Shown: positions 17,086 to 26,096 of the stretch, one piece after another
Layout of the letters: each line of letters opens with the position of its first letter
Position numbering within the stretch: position 1 is the stretch's first letter
DNA from: Martinezella rhizogenes
GTDB taxonomy: Bacteria; Pseudomonadota; Alphaproteobacteria; Rhizobiales; Rhizobiaceae
Assembly (NCBI GenBank): GCA_013322215.1
Contig: JAAMEZ010000041.1
Coordinates: forward strand, 62,001 to 126,000
DNA length: 64,000 bases
Direction of reading: 5' to 3'
The notes under the pieces: model-generated
Databases searched by the model: none
Seen by the model: only the letters and a program-made list of their open reading frames with translations
What the model was told of the DNA's origin: nothing
Made by a program: the position numbers and the translations under genes

Positions 17086-18396
17086 ATGGTTCAATCGCTC
17101 AAGCTCGGCGGCACTGCCAACGACGAGACAGGCTCTGGCATGCGCCGGATTAACCGTCTGCCGATCATCGTCGTGGTCGTGCTGGTCGTCGCCTTCCTTG
17201 GTGTCATCTTCTACGGTCTGACATCGAGAGGGCTATATTTCCGCGACACCGGACCGGACACAAGCTCCGGCAATCCGGCGTCAACCTTCGCCGACCAGAT
17301 CAAACGTGGGGTCTCGGACGGCATCATCGGCGAACCGCAGCAGGTGACGACGCTGCAGCCGACGCCGGTCGAGACGCAGGAAGAGAAGCGCTCCGTCAAT
17401 CCATTCACGCCGCAGCCCGGTCAACGGGAAGACGCGCGGCCGGAACCGCAACTGGAATCGGAACAGGTCTGGCGCGCCCGCTTGCAGCGCGAGCAGGAAG
17501 AGCAATATCTTCGTGAGCGGCAGCGCCAGAGAATGGCCCGGCTGCAGGCCAATGACGCCGCCTATGATTCGCCGATCGCGGTCGACCGCGGCAAGTTCGC
17601 TGGGCGAGGAGCGGACACAAACGACACGGCAGCAGCGACAACGAACGGGGTTTCCACTGCGGTGACACCCGGAGCGCCCGACCTCTACGCGGCCGCTCTT
17701 CGTGCCGGTCTCGGCGGGCAAAATGTTGATCCGAACGGCCAGAAGTCGAAGGAGGATTTCTTCAATGCCGACCTCAAGGAACTTGGCTACCTGCCGAACC
17801 GTGTCGTCCCCCAACAGTCGCTCTACGAACTCAAGCGCGGCTCAGTCATTCCCGCGACATTGATCACCGGGATCAATTCCGACCTTCCCGGGCGCATCAC
17901 CGCCCAGGTGAGCCAGAACGTCTACGATTCAGCGACGGGACACCGCCTCCTGATCCCGCAGGGTACGAAACTGTTCGGCCGTTACGACAGCAAAGTGTCG
18001 TTCGGCCAGAGCCGGGTGCTGGTCGTCTGGACCGACATCATCTTCCCGAATGGCTCGACGCTGCAGATCGGCGGCATGTCCGGGACGGACGCGCAGGGCT
18101 ACAGCGGTTTCCGCGATAAGGTGGATCGGAAGTGGCTCCAGACGTTTGGTTCGGCCATCCTCATTGCCGTGATCGGCACGGGGATTGACATGGCGGTTCC
18201 GCAGAGTTCGACACTGGCGACGCAGGATACGGCCTCCGATGCGGCGCGTCGGAACTTTGCCGAAACCTTCGGTCGTGTCGCTGACCGGACCATCGAGAGA
18301 AACATGGACGTACAGCCGACGATCGAGATCCGGCCTGGTTACAAATTCAATGTCCTTGTCGATCAGGACATTGTTTTCCCCGGAACATATCGATGA
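17086..18396 (+). CDS. trbI: TrbI, channel-spanning protein (VirB10 family)
   Basis: A 436-residue protein and the last gene of the trb operon. A membrane segment is seen at about residues 24-46 (LPIIVVVVLVVAFLGVIFYG). It is followed by a Pro/Gln/Glu-rich coiled linker and a C-terminal VirB10 beta-barrel domain from about residue 230 (LPNRVVPQQSLYELKRGSVI, then RITAQVSQNVYDSATGHRLL). VirB10 proteins span both membranes and gate the channel. Nothing obvious is encoded in the 230 bases that follow. Confidence 0.95.
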   Translation: MVQSLKLGGTANDETGSGMRRINRLPIIVVVVLVVAFLGVIFYGLTSRGLYFRDTGPDTSSGNPASTFADQIKRGVSDGIIGEPQQVTTLQPTPVETQEEKRSVNPFTPQPGQREDARPEPQLESEQVWRARLQREQEEQYLRERQRQRMARLQANDAAYDSPIAVDRGKFAGRGADTNDTAAATTNGVSTAVTPGAPDLYAAALRAGLGGQNVDPNGQKSKEDFFNADLKELGYLPNRVVPQQSLYELKRGSVIPATLITGINSDLPGRITAQVSQNVYDSATGHRLLIPQGTKLFGRYDSKVSFGQSRVLVVWTDIIFPNGSTLQIGGMSGTDAQGYSGFRDKVDRKWLQTFGSAILIAVIGTGIDMAVPQSSTLATQDTASDAARRNFAETFGRVADRTIERNMDVQPTIEIRPGYKFNVLVDQDIVFPGTYR

Positions 18397-18627
18397 GACG
18401 CGTGCCCAGTCTCAACGACCCTGCCGCGTTCGGGGAAATAACACCGTGACAAAAGTGCCCAACCGATCGCATCACACCCCGGGAGCCAGAGATGTGCCAA
18501 GTCCAAACAATTTCGTTGCTTTCGGGAAAGCGATACCATCCACGGCCATCGCGATCATCGCCAGCCTTTCCGGCCACGACACCGGGCTGAACCCGATTTC
18601 TTTGACAACTTGCGGCGAACCTGACGA

Positions 18628-19530
18628 TCAAATGGTTTCATAGGGTAAGGCTTTCAAAGCATCGAGCAACGCTGCCCGGAATTCGCTAACCAAGCGCGGC
18701 GGCGGGCTGTCAGTCGGAAGAACTATAGCAAAATGGTAGGGGACAACCGGATCAAAGGAGCGCTGAATAACCTGATTTGCACTGTAGTAGTCGGCAGTGA
18801 AGGGGTCGACAATGCCAACCCCCATTCCCCTGCTTACCAGATCGCAGAGATTCAGTGCCAGACTACTTTCTATCCTGCGGTTACAGTGGACGCCGCAGCT
18901 GTCCAGTGCGGCGTCTGTCTGCATCCGTAGAAGGCTCACCGGAGAGAGGCAAATCAATGACTCTCCTTCAAGGTCCGTCGCATGAACAGTTTCCTTGTCT
19001 TCGAGACGATGCCCCGGCGGCAGCAGGCAGACGGCACGAAACGAAGGGACAGGTTCAATGGTGAGACCAGGATAGTCGCCAGCCAATATCGATATTCCGA
19101 GATCGTAGTGCTGGAGCGAGACCAATTCGAGGACCGTCTGGGAGGGAACCGTGTCGAGGTAGACCGACACGTCGGGCCGATCGGCGATGAACGTCTGGAT
19201 GACGCCGGACATAAAACTCAGAGCCGGCGCCGTATAACAGGCGACCCTTAGAGACCCCATGTGAGACTTCTTCAGTTCAGCCGCGACTTTGTCGATGTGC
19301 TGAATCCCGTTGAAATGTCGCGACACTTCCTTGAACAGAATACCGGCCTCCCGCGTAGGACGTAACCGGTTGCCCGTTCTTTCGAAGAGGCTGATCCCAA
19401 TTTCCTCTTCGAGATCCCTGATCAGCCGGCTGATCGCGGGCTGCGTGATCCTCACCAGATTCGCTGCTGACGTCATACCTCCTGTCAGCATGACTGCCCG
19501 GAACGCTTCTAACTGACGCGATTGAATCAT
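18628..19530 (-). CDS. nocR: NocR, LysR-type regulator of nopaline catabolism
   Basis: A 300-residue LysR-type regulator. The N-terminal winged helix is RQLEAFRAVMLTGGMTSAAN followed by the recognition helix (ITQPAISRLIRDLE), and a substrate-binding domain follows. I start it at ATG 19530 (MIQSRQLEAF); a longer in-frame start at 19563 is unlike the family. It lies head to head with nocP, the NocR/OccR arrangement of opine regulons, where nopaline turns the regulator from autorepressor into activator. The conserved 36-bp element next to its start occurs again before the oxidase genes. Confidence 0.92.
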   Translation of the reverse strand: MIQSRQLEAFRAVMLTGGMTSAANLVRITQPAISRLIRDLEEEIGISLFERTGNRLRPTREAGILFKEVSRHFNGIQHIDKVAAELKKSHMGSLRVACYTAPALSFMSGVIQTFIADRPDVSVYLDTVPSQTVLELVSLQHYDLGISILAGDYPGLTIEPVPSFRAVCLLPPGHRLEDKETVHATDLEGESLICLSPVSLLRMQTDAALDSCGVHCNRRIESSLALNLCDLVSRGMGVGIVDPFTADYYSANQVIQRSFDPVVPYHFAIVLPTDSPPPRLVSEFRAALLDALKALPYETI

Positions 19531-19559
19531 TGCTTTCTCCATAACAAATACACATGGGC

Positions 19560-19595
19560 GCATGCCTATTACTGCCCTTGCGATATGGAAGGCAA
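19560..19595. promoter_or_regulatory. Candidate NocR operator, copy 1
   Basis: A 36-bp element in the nocR-nocP gap that begins GCATGCCTATTACTGCCC and ends TATGGAAGGCAA, an imperfect dyad of the LysR type (TGCC...GGCA). A second copy with 29 of 36 identical positions lies at 28435-28470. Binding by NocR is inferred from position and duplication. Confidence 0.65.
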
Positions 19596-19783
19596 GCTTT
19601 TAGTAACAATAGAAAACTGGGTCCTACTCTCGAAGAATGTACCGCGGTGGCCACGTGAACACGTGTTTCACCTTTGAGAATGAAAGCCGGACAGGTGCCG
19701 GCTGCGCCATTCTCGGCCGTGCTAACGGCACGGTTTTTCGCTGCATCGCAAGGGATAGGGAATGATAGAACAAGGGAACGCGA

Positions 19784-20557
19784 ATGGACGGTACGCAGCC
19801 CACCCTGGTGGCAGAAGATATCCATAAGAACTTCGGAACGCTTGAAGTTCTGAAGGGCATTTCACTCACGGCCAATAAAGGCGATGTGGTTTCGATTATC
19901 GGCAGCTCCGGGTCCGGTAAGAGTACTTTCCTGCGCTGTATGAATTTCCTCGAAACCCCGAACAAGGGCCGTATCGCTGTCGGGCAGGAAGAGGTCGTCG
20001 TCAAAACGGATGCGGCTGGCCGATTGATCGGCGTCGATCGCAAAAAGATCGAACGCATGCGGATGCAACTCGGCATGGTGTTTCAGAGCTTCAATCTGTG
20101 GGGACATATGACTGTCCTGCAGAACGTCATGGAAGGCCCCGTACACGTTCTCAAGCAGCCCAAGGGCGACGTGCGCGACCGTGCAATGGATTTCCTGGAC
20201 AAGGTCGGTATTGCCGACAAGCACGACGCCTACCCGTCTCAATTGTCAGGTGGGCAACAACAGCGCGTCAGCATCGCACGCGCACTGGCTATGCAGCCGA
20301 GCGCGCTTCTCTTCGACGAACCAACCTCTGCCCTCGATCCGGAATTGGTGGGTGAAGTCCTGAAGGTGATCAGGAAGCTCGCCGAGGAGGGGCGGACGAT
20401 GGTCGTGGTGACGCACGAAATGGGTTTTGCTCGCGACGTATCGAGCAAGGTTCTCTTTCTCGAAAAGGGGCAAATCGAAGAGCAGGGAACGCCGCAAGAA
20501 GTGTTCCAGAACCCGACGTCACCAAGGTGTCGGGCCTTTCTCTCCAGCGTTCTGTGA
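19784..20557 (+). CDS. nocP: NocP, nopaline ABC transporter ATPase
   Basis: A 257-residue ATPase of the polar amino acid ABC transporter family. Walker A is GSSGSGKST near residue 41, the signature is LSGGQQQR near residue 154, and Walker B is LLFDEPTSALDPEL. It powers nopaline uptake together with NocQ, NocM and the binding protein NocT. It is first in the noc operon, divergent from nocR. Confidence 0.95.
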   Translation: MDGTQPTLVAEDIHKNFGTLEVLKGISLTANKGDVVSIIGSSGSGKSTFLRCMNFLETPNKGRIAVGQEEVVVKTDAAGRLIGVDRKKIERMRMQLGMVFQSFNLWGHMTVLQNVMEGPVHVLKQPKGDVRDRAMDFLDKVGIADKHDAYPSQLSGGQQQRVSIARALAMQPSALLFDEPTSALDPELVGEVLKVIRKLAEEGRTMVVVTHEMGFARDVSSKVLFLEKGQIEEQGTPQEVFQNPTSPRCRAFLSSVL

Positions 20558-20622
20558 GCGCGCAAGCGCGCAGAAGAGTCAACACTCGAAATAAAAAAAT
20601 AACAGCAACAGAGGTGAACGTT

Positions 20623-21474
20623 ATGAAATTCTTCAACTTAAATGCGCTTGCGGCAGTTGTGACCGGCGTCCTCGTCGCGGCAGGCCCCTCACAGGCCAAG
20701 GACTACAAGAGCATTACGATTGCAACCGAAGGATCCTATGCGCCGTACAACTTCAAGGATGCGGGCGGAAAACTGATCGGCTTCGACATCGATCTCGGAA
20801 ACGACCTTTGCAAGCGCATGAACATCGAATGTAAATTCGTCGAGCAGGCTTGGGACGGGATCATTCCTTCTCTCACGGCGGGTCGTTACGATGCCATTAT
20901 GGCGGCGATGGGAATTCAGCCGGCGCGCGAAAAGGTCATTTCGTTCTCCCGCCCGTATCTCCTCACGCCGATGACGTTCCTGACGACAGCGGACAGTCCA
21001 CTTCTGAAGACCCCGGTGGCACTCGAGAACCTTCCGCTCGACAATATCACCCCCGAGCAGAAAACCGAGTTGGATAAGTTCACCAAGGTTTTCGAAGGCA
21101 TGAAGTTTGGCGTTCAAGCCGGTACATCTCATGAAGCGTTCATGAAACAAATGATGCCGAGCGTGCAGATTTCCACCTATGACACCATCGACAATGTCGT
21201 AATGGATCTGAAGGCCGGCCGTATCGACGCGAGCCTGGCTTCGGTCAGCTTCCTGAAGCCGCTAACGGACAAGCCTGACAACAAGGACCTGAAGATGTTT
21301 GGTCCGAGGATGACGGGGGGAGTGTTCGGCAAGGGTGTCGGCGTTGGCATCCGCAAAGAGGATACCGATCTCAAAGCCTTGTTCGACAAAGCAATTGATT
21401 CCGCGATTGCCGATGGGACCGTTCAGAAGCTGTCTCAACAGTGGTTCGGTTACGACGCGTCTCCCAAGCAGTAA
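20623..21474 (+). CDS. nocT: NocT, periplasmic nopaline-binding protein
   Basis: A 283-residue periplasmic binding protein of the lysine-arginine-ornithine/octopine group. The signal peptide runs to about residue 25 (GPSQA|KD). The family start ITIATEGSYAPYNFKDAGG and GFDIDLGNDLCKRM are clear, as is SLTAGRYDAIMAAMGI. It presents nopaline to the NocQM permease. The ATG has GAGGTGAA upstream. Length matches the known nopaline-binding proteins as I remember them. Confidence 0.95.
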   Translation: MKFFNLNALAAVVTGVLVAAGPSQAKDYKSITIATEGSYAPYNFKDAGGKLIGFDIDLGNDLCKRMNIECKFVEQAWDGIIPSLTAGRYDAIMAAMGIQPAREKVISFSRPYLLTPMTFLTTADSPLLKTPVALENLPLDNITPEQKTELDKFTKVFEGMKFGVQAGTSHEAFMKQMMPSVQISTYDTIDNVVMDLKAGRIDASLASVSFLKPLTDKPDNKDLKMFGPRMTGGVFGKGVGVGIRKEDTDLKALFDKAIDSAIADGTVQKLSQQWFGYDASPKQ

Positions 21475-21546
21475 TTACTTTCAATAGGAGCGTCGGCACT
21501 CGTGTGGCCGGCGCTCTATCTGTTTAGCAAGCTTGAGGCGTGGTCG

Positions 21547-22257
21547 ATGGACTTGACACTATTGCAATGGGGAGATGCCGGCTGGGGCGATGAATTGGTG
21601 CGCGGGGCGATGATGACTGTTGTCGTCGCAGCCTGTTCGTACCTTTTCGGAATCATCTTTGGTTCGATTTTCGCTGCGGCAAAACTATCCCGTTTCTGGT
21701 CACTACGCCTGCTCGGTGACGTCTATACGACGGTCGTTCGCGGCGTCCCTGAACTGCTCATCATCTTTTTGGTATTCTTCGGTGGCGGCACACTCCTGCG
21801 CACCATCGCCAATGGACTGTTCGGATACGAGGGGTACATCGAGCCTCAAATCTTCGTGATCGGCGTACTCTGCATCAGTGTGAGTGCCGGAGCATATGCC
21901 ACCGAGGTCATTCGCGCTGCCGTTCTCGCTGTTCCCCCCGGCCAGATCGAAGCGGCGAAGTCCATTGGGATGGGTCCGTGGCTGCGGCTGCGGCGGGTGC
22001 TGATCCCACAAGCGGCTAGGTTCGCCCTCCCAGGCCTTGGAAATGTCTGGCAGTTCACGCTCAAGGACACGTCGCTAATTTCCGTTGTCGGCCTGGTCGA
22101 AATCATGCGGACAGCGGCGATGGGGGCAGGTTCGACGAAGCAGCCCTTTACCTTCTATATCACCGCCTTCGTGATCTTCCTTGTTCTTTCCTCCGTGTCA
22201 AATCGGGGCTTTCTTAAAGCTGAAAAGTGGGCGAACCGCGGTGTGAGGAGCCAATAA
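21547..22257 (+). CDS. nocQ: NocQ, nopaline permease subunit
   Basis: A 236-residue inner-membrane permease of the HisQ family. Several hydrophobic segments are visible, and the permease-to-ATPase coupling loop EAAKSIGMGPWLRLRRVLIP is clear. I chose ATG 21547 (MDLTLLQWGDAGW); a GTG at 21502 would add 15 residues without a convincing role. It pairs with NocM. Confidence 0.94.
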   Translation: MDLTLLQWGDAGWGDELVRGAMMTVVVAACSYLFGIIFGSIFAAAKLSRFWSLRLLGDVYTTVVRGVPELLIIFLVFFGGGTLLRTIANGLFGYEGYIEPQIFVIGVLCISVSAGAYATEVIRAAVLAVPPGQIEAAKSIGMGPWLRLRRVLIPQAARFALPGLGNVWQFTLKDTSLISVVGLVEIMRTAAMGAGSTKQPFTFYITAFVIFLVLSSVSNRGFLKAEKWANRGVRSQ

Positions 22258-22258
22258 T

Positions 22259-22984
22259 ATGGATATTCAACTCATCATCGAGTCGTTCCCCAAACTCATT
22301 GCTGCCGTCCCCACGACGCTGGCGCTCGCGTTCATATCGCTCCTCATCGGATTTGTTGTTTCGGTACCTGTCGCGCTTATGCGGCTTTCGAAAAACCGCA
22401 TCGTTTCTTCGGTAGCATACGGCTACGTCTACCTGATCCGATCGACCCCACTTCTGGTGCAGATGTTCCTGATTTACTACGGGTCGGCTCAGTTCAGAGG
22501 GTTTCTCACGGAAATTGGTCTGTGGTCGTCGTTCCGCGAACCGTGGTTTTGTGCGATCCTCGCTCTGGCCCTCAATACCGCGGCCTATACCAGCGAAATC
22601 ATCCGGGGCGGCATACAGGCGGTTCCTCTCGGGCAGATCGAAGCGGCGCGCGCTGTCGGCATGTCCACAGTTCTCCAGTTTAGGAGAATCGTGTTCCCGA
22701 TCGCCATCCGGCAAGCGTTGCCGGCCTATGGCAACGAAGTCATGCTCATCATCAAATCGACGTCGCTTGCTTCGACAATCACTATCGTCGAAGTGACCGG
22801 TCTGGCGAAGCAGATCATCTCGGCCACCTACAGCCCGGTCGAAGTGTTCATCGTCGCCGGTGCGATCTACCTGTTCATCACGTTCATTGTCAGCCGCCTG
22901 GTCATTCTGGCGGAGTGGTGGCTCAATCCGCACATGCGCGCCCGGGTGGGCGGAACGGCTCCGAAGGCCGTGGAGACGCATTAG
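22259..22984 (+). CDS. nocM: NocM, nopaline permease subunit
   Basis: A 241-residue permease of the HisM family with the coupling loop EAARAVGMSTVLQFRRIVFP and multiple membrane segments. It begins one base after the nocQ stop and ends the noc transport operon. A strong hairpin follows about 55 bases downstream. Confidence 0.94.
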   Translation: MDIQLIIESFPKLIAAVPTTLALAFISLLIGFVVSVPVALMRLSKNRIVSSVAYGYVYLIRSTPLLVQMFLIYYGSAQFRGFLTEIGLWSSFREPWFCAILALALNTAAYTSEIIRGGIQAVPLGQIEAARAVGMSTVLQFRRIVFPIAIRQALPAYGNEVMLIIKSTSLASTITIVEVTGLAKQIISATYSPVEVFIVAGAIYLFITFIVSRLVILAEWWLNPHMRARVGGTAPKAVETH

Positions 22985-23038
22985 AACTTGGAAATCCCCG
23001 TTGGATTACCGATCGAAAGAGTGCGCTCGGGCGAATGT

Positions 23039-23078
23039 CGACGTAACATTCAAATCTTAGGGTTTGAATGTTACGTCG
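23039..23078. terminator. Perfect 16-bp inverted repeat between nocM and the next LysR gene
   Basis: The arms CGACGTAACATTCAAA and TTTGAATGTTACGTCG are perfectly complementary around an 8-base loop. It could end noc transcription, but no T-run follows on the plus strand. It lies 20 bases before a LysR start codon, so it could also be an operator for that regulator. Confidence 0.5.
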
Positions 23079-23098
23079 CTTTGTATTGGTGAGCGGAG

Positions 23099-24019
23099 AT
23101 GTCGTATCAAATAGAAATTGGAAGCATCCGCTGTTTTGTCGTTGCCGCTGAAGAACTACATTTCCGCAGAGCCGCGATCCGACTGAACATGTCGCAGCCA
23201 ACGCTCAGCCAGCAGATCAAGCGGCTTGAAGAGCTTATGGGGGTGCAACTGTTCATCCGCTCTACGCGGCGCGTGGAGCTGACGCGTGCGGGAGCATCAT
23301 TCCTTGATCACGCGCGCGAGATCCTTTTGAAAATCGACGAGGCGATCCTCAATGCCAAGCTGGAAGCCGGCGGTCTCAGTCCCGGCGGAGAAGAGCTGAT
23401 CATCGGAGCGATCAGCCCGGCCACCAGTCAATTGCTCCCCTTGATCTTGAGCCGTTTCCGGCAAAGGTTTCCCAGGACTAGGCTTGTCATCAAAGAGGTC
23501 GATTCCATAGAGCTTCTGCGAGGGATCGAGCGCGGTGACTTCCATGTCGGGTTGATGCGACCGCCATCCAACAGCAATCTGGTACGGTTTCAGCACCTGT
23601 TGTCGGAACGATTTGTTGCCGTCATGCCCCGCCAATCGGTACTTGCGAGAAAAACCGCGTTGAAATTATCAGATTTCGCCGGACACGGTGTTTTCGCGCT
23701 CAAGCGCTTCGAGCTATCGTGTTTTGAGACTGTATACGAACAACTTGTCGGCGCCGGCCTGCTGATCGAGAACGACATAGCGGTCTCCGACACCAATACA
23801 GCTCTGGCCCTGGTGACTGCCGGCGTCGGGATCACGTTCCTGCCGGAGTGGGTGTCTGCGATGGCCCCCGACGGCGTTGTTACCCGAGTTGTGGACGATA
23901 TGTCCGTCGAGATTTCGATGGCCGTGGGCTGGAATCCAGATTGCCCGGTTCCAGGGATACTGCCTTTCGTCGAGTTTGCGACGTTGGCTGCGCAAAACCT
24001 GATTTCAGCACGAAAATAG
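23099..24019 (+). CDS. LysR-type regulator near the hydantoinase genes
   Basis: A 306-residue LysR-type regulator distinct from NocR. The DNA-binding region is complete: HFRRAAIRLNMSQPTLSQQI and ELMGVQLFIRSTRRVELTRAG. The rest is a substrate-binding domain; the effector is not known. It converges on hyuB and may control hyuA-hyuB, which is inference from neighbourhood only. A 16-bp perfect inverted repeat lies just before its start. The ATG at 23099 has GAGCGGAG directly upstream. Confidence 0.88.
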   Translation: MSYQIEIGSIRCFVVAAEELHFRRAAIRLNMSQPTLSQQIKRLEELMGVQLFIRSTRRVELTRAGASFLDHAREILLKIDEAILNAKLEAGGLSPGGEELIIGAISPATSQLLPLILSRFRQRFPRTRLVIKEVDSIELLRGIERGDFHVGLMRPPSNSNLVRFQHLLSERFVAVMPRQSVLARKTALKLSDFAGHGVFALKRFELSCFETVYEQLVGAGLLIENDIAVSDTNTALALVTAGVGITFLPEWVSAMAPDGVVTRVVDDMSVEISMAVGWNPDCPVPGILPFVEFATLAAQNLISARK

Positions 24020-24137
24020 CGGCGCTTGTGAAATTCTGAATGAACAAAGGGAGCCCCTGGAGGAGGCATCCCTTCCAATAGCCGCACTTTCAGACGACCG
24101 TTCATACTAACTGATTACCATCACAGGACCATTGCCG

Positions 24138-26093
24138 CTACAACCGGCCGGCTTCTTCGGCGATGACTTGATCCAGTTTCCCGGCATCAACCCGTTCACC
24201 TTTCGCCAACAGGCGGTGATGAACGCGATCGACGAGCTGGCTGCGGATGCGCTGTTCATAGGTCAATGCCCGCGATGCCAGTTCCCTGCGTGTCTGCTGC
24301 GACCACACCTGGTCCTGACGCTGGCGTTCGATGCAGAAATTGAAGTCGTCTGACTTTCGGTTCCCGCGTTCGCGGCGTTGTTCCGCGGTCGCCGCCTCGT
24401 CGATCTTACCGTCCCGGTCGAAGACGACAGCATAGACGTCGGCGGCCCGCTCCGGGGAAATCATGCCGTTTTCGATCTCGCGCGCGATCGCCGCCACATC
24501 CCGCTCAAGAGGTTCGCCGAACGCCCCGCCTGTGGAACTGGTGATCCTGAGAATATCGCCCTGTCCGAGCTCCAGCACCGAGATCTTGCCGACCGATCGC
24601 TCATCGGGTCGGCCAGGATTGACGATTGCCTTACCCAGAAGACCGATCTCTCCCCCCTTGAAGCCCCACGGCGCGAACACAAACCGGTTCAGGTTTCTGA
24701 CCGTTATGACCGCGCGATTTGACGTGTTTTCCATTTCGATTTCGAGCGCGGCGCCGCTGGCGAATCTTCCCGCGCGGCGACTGTCCGGCACGAGGCGGAG
24801 CGCCCGCATGACCAGCACCGTTTCGATCTCGATGACTTCGACTGGCACGCTGCGCTGTGAGTAGCGTACTTCCGATCCGTCCAGGCCGTCAACGCCACGG
24901 CGGGCACCGCCGCCGCCGTCGATCGTACCCACCACGTTGACACGGTCACGGCCTGTACGAGGATCGGGAGCCGAAACGACGATAACCCCGCTCATACCGC
25001 CACCGGCTGCGGCAAGGCCCTCCGGTAGTGCCTGATTGAGGCACCCCAGGATAACGTCGTAGGCGCGTGTCGCTGATGCAGCACGAGACCCGCCGGATGC
25101 GGGATAGACCGCGTTGAGAACCGTGCCGCGCGGAGCATGGCCGTGGATCGCCCGCAAGATACCGGAGTTGCGCGGCGTCAGCGGATCAACGGTCAGGATG
25201 TAGGCGTAAAGGCACTGGATAATGTAGGGGTGGGTGGTTGCCCCCGTTACCAGGTTGTAGGCGGCCGCCAATTGCGGATCCGTGCCGGTAAAATCAACCT
25301 CGATCTCGCTGTCCTTCACCGTCATGGTCACGCTGAAATAGGCCAGCTGACCATCATGGATCCCTTCAAGATAGTCCGAGAAGGTATATACACCGTCCCG
25401 AATCGTCCTGATCACCGCGCGGGCCTTGGTCTCCGCGTAGTTGATGACGTCCTGCATCCCCTCCTCGACACTCTCACGATCATATCGCTCGCAAAGCTCG
25501 CTGACGCGCCGGTCCATGCTCTTCAGGCCCGAGATCATGGCCTGAATGTCGCCCCACAACTCGGTCGGAATTCGGCTGTTGTCCTGGAAGATCGACTTGA
25601 TCGCTTCGTTCAACACCCCTCCTTCGTAGAGCTTCATTGGCCTGACACGGAGGCCCTCCTGGAATACTTCCGTGAAGGCTGGCGAGATACTTCCTGGAAC
25701 GGCGCCGCCGATATCGGACGCATGGACAAATGCCCAGCCGATCGCGATCAGCTTCTCGTCGTAGAAGATCGGATAAAGCAGCGTAACGTCCATCAGGTGC
25801 GTCACCAGACCGTCCGTGGCAAAGGGATCGTTGGTGATGATGATATCGCCTTGCTTCAGGTTCTCCCGGCCGATGGCATCCAGCGTCGGCTTCAACGGGG
25901 AGCCGACGAAGACATTGACGCCAGACAACATCGGATAAGCGAACATTTCGCCTTCGGCAGTCGCAATCGCACACTGATAATCCTGCACGATCTTAACGAA
26001 AGTCGTGTGGGCGGTGCGGTAGATCGCGGCAGAGGCTTCTTCGACAATCGCGTTGAATCGATTGTTCATGACGGCAGTACGAACGGCATCCAT
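24138..26093 (-). CDS. hyuB: HyuB-type hydantoinase/oxoprolinase subunit B
   Basis: A 651-residue protein of the hydantoinase B/oxoprolinase family. Family stretches seen include DPFATDGLVTHLMDVTLLYP near residue 88 and DFTGTDPQLAAAYN near residue 270. With HyuA it would open a hydantoin or 5-oxoproline-like ring using ATP. The last 110 residues form a charged helical tail that extends past the core. It starts three bases after the hyuA stop. The substrate is unknown; an opine breakdown or lactam product is possible. Confidence 0.88.
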   Translation of the reverse strand: MDAVRTAVMNNRFNAIVEEASAAIYRTAHTTFVKIVQDYQCAIATAEGEMFAYPMLSGVNVFVGSPLKPTLDAIGRENLKQGDIIITNDPFATDGLVTHLMDVTLLYPIFYDEKLIAIGWAFVHASDIGGAVPGSISPAFTEVFQEGLRVRPMKLYEGGVLNEAIKSIFQDNSRIPTELWGDIQAMISGLKSMDRRVSELCERYDRESVEEGMQDVINYAETKARAVIRTIRDGVYTFSDYLEGIHDGQLAYFSVTMTVKDSEIEVDFTGTDPQLAAAYNLVTGATTHPYIIQCLYAYILTVDPLTPRNSGILRAIHGHAPRGTVLNAVYPASGGSRAASATRAYDVILGCLNQALPEGLAAAGGGMSGVIVVSAPDPRTGRDRVNVVGTIDGGGGARRGVDGLDGSEVRYSQRSVPVEVIEIETVLVMRALRLVPDSRRAGRFASGAALEIEMENTSNRAVITVRNLNRFVFAPWGFKGGEIGLLGKAIVNPGRPDERSVGKISVLELGQGDILRITSSTGGAFGEPLERDVAAIAREIENGMISPERAADVYAVVFDRDGKIDEAATAEQRRERGNRKSDDFNFCIERQRQDQVWSQQTRRELASRALTYEQRIRSQLVDRVHHRLLAKGERVDAGKLDQVIAEEAGRL

Positions 26094-26096
26094 TGA

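Noticed and set aside
25137..26096. A 319-codon plus-strand frame opposite hyuB
   Set aside because: Antisense shadow of a clearly conserved gene.
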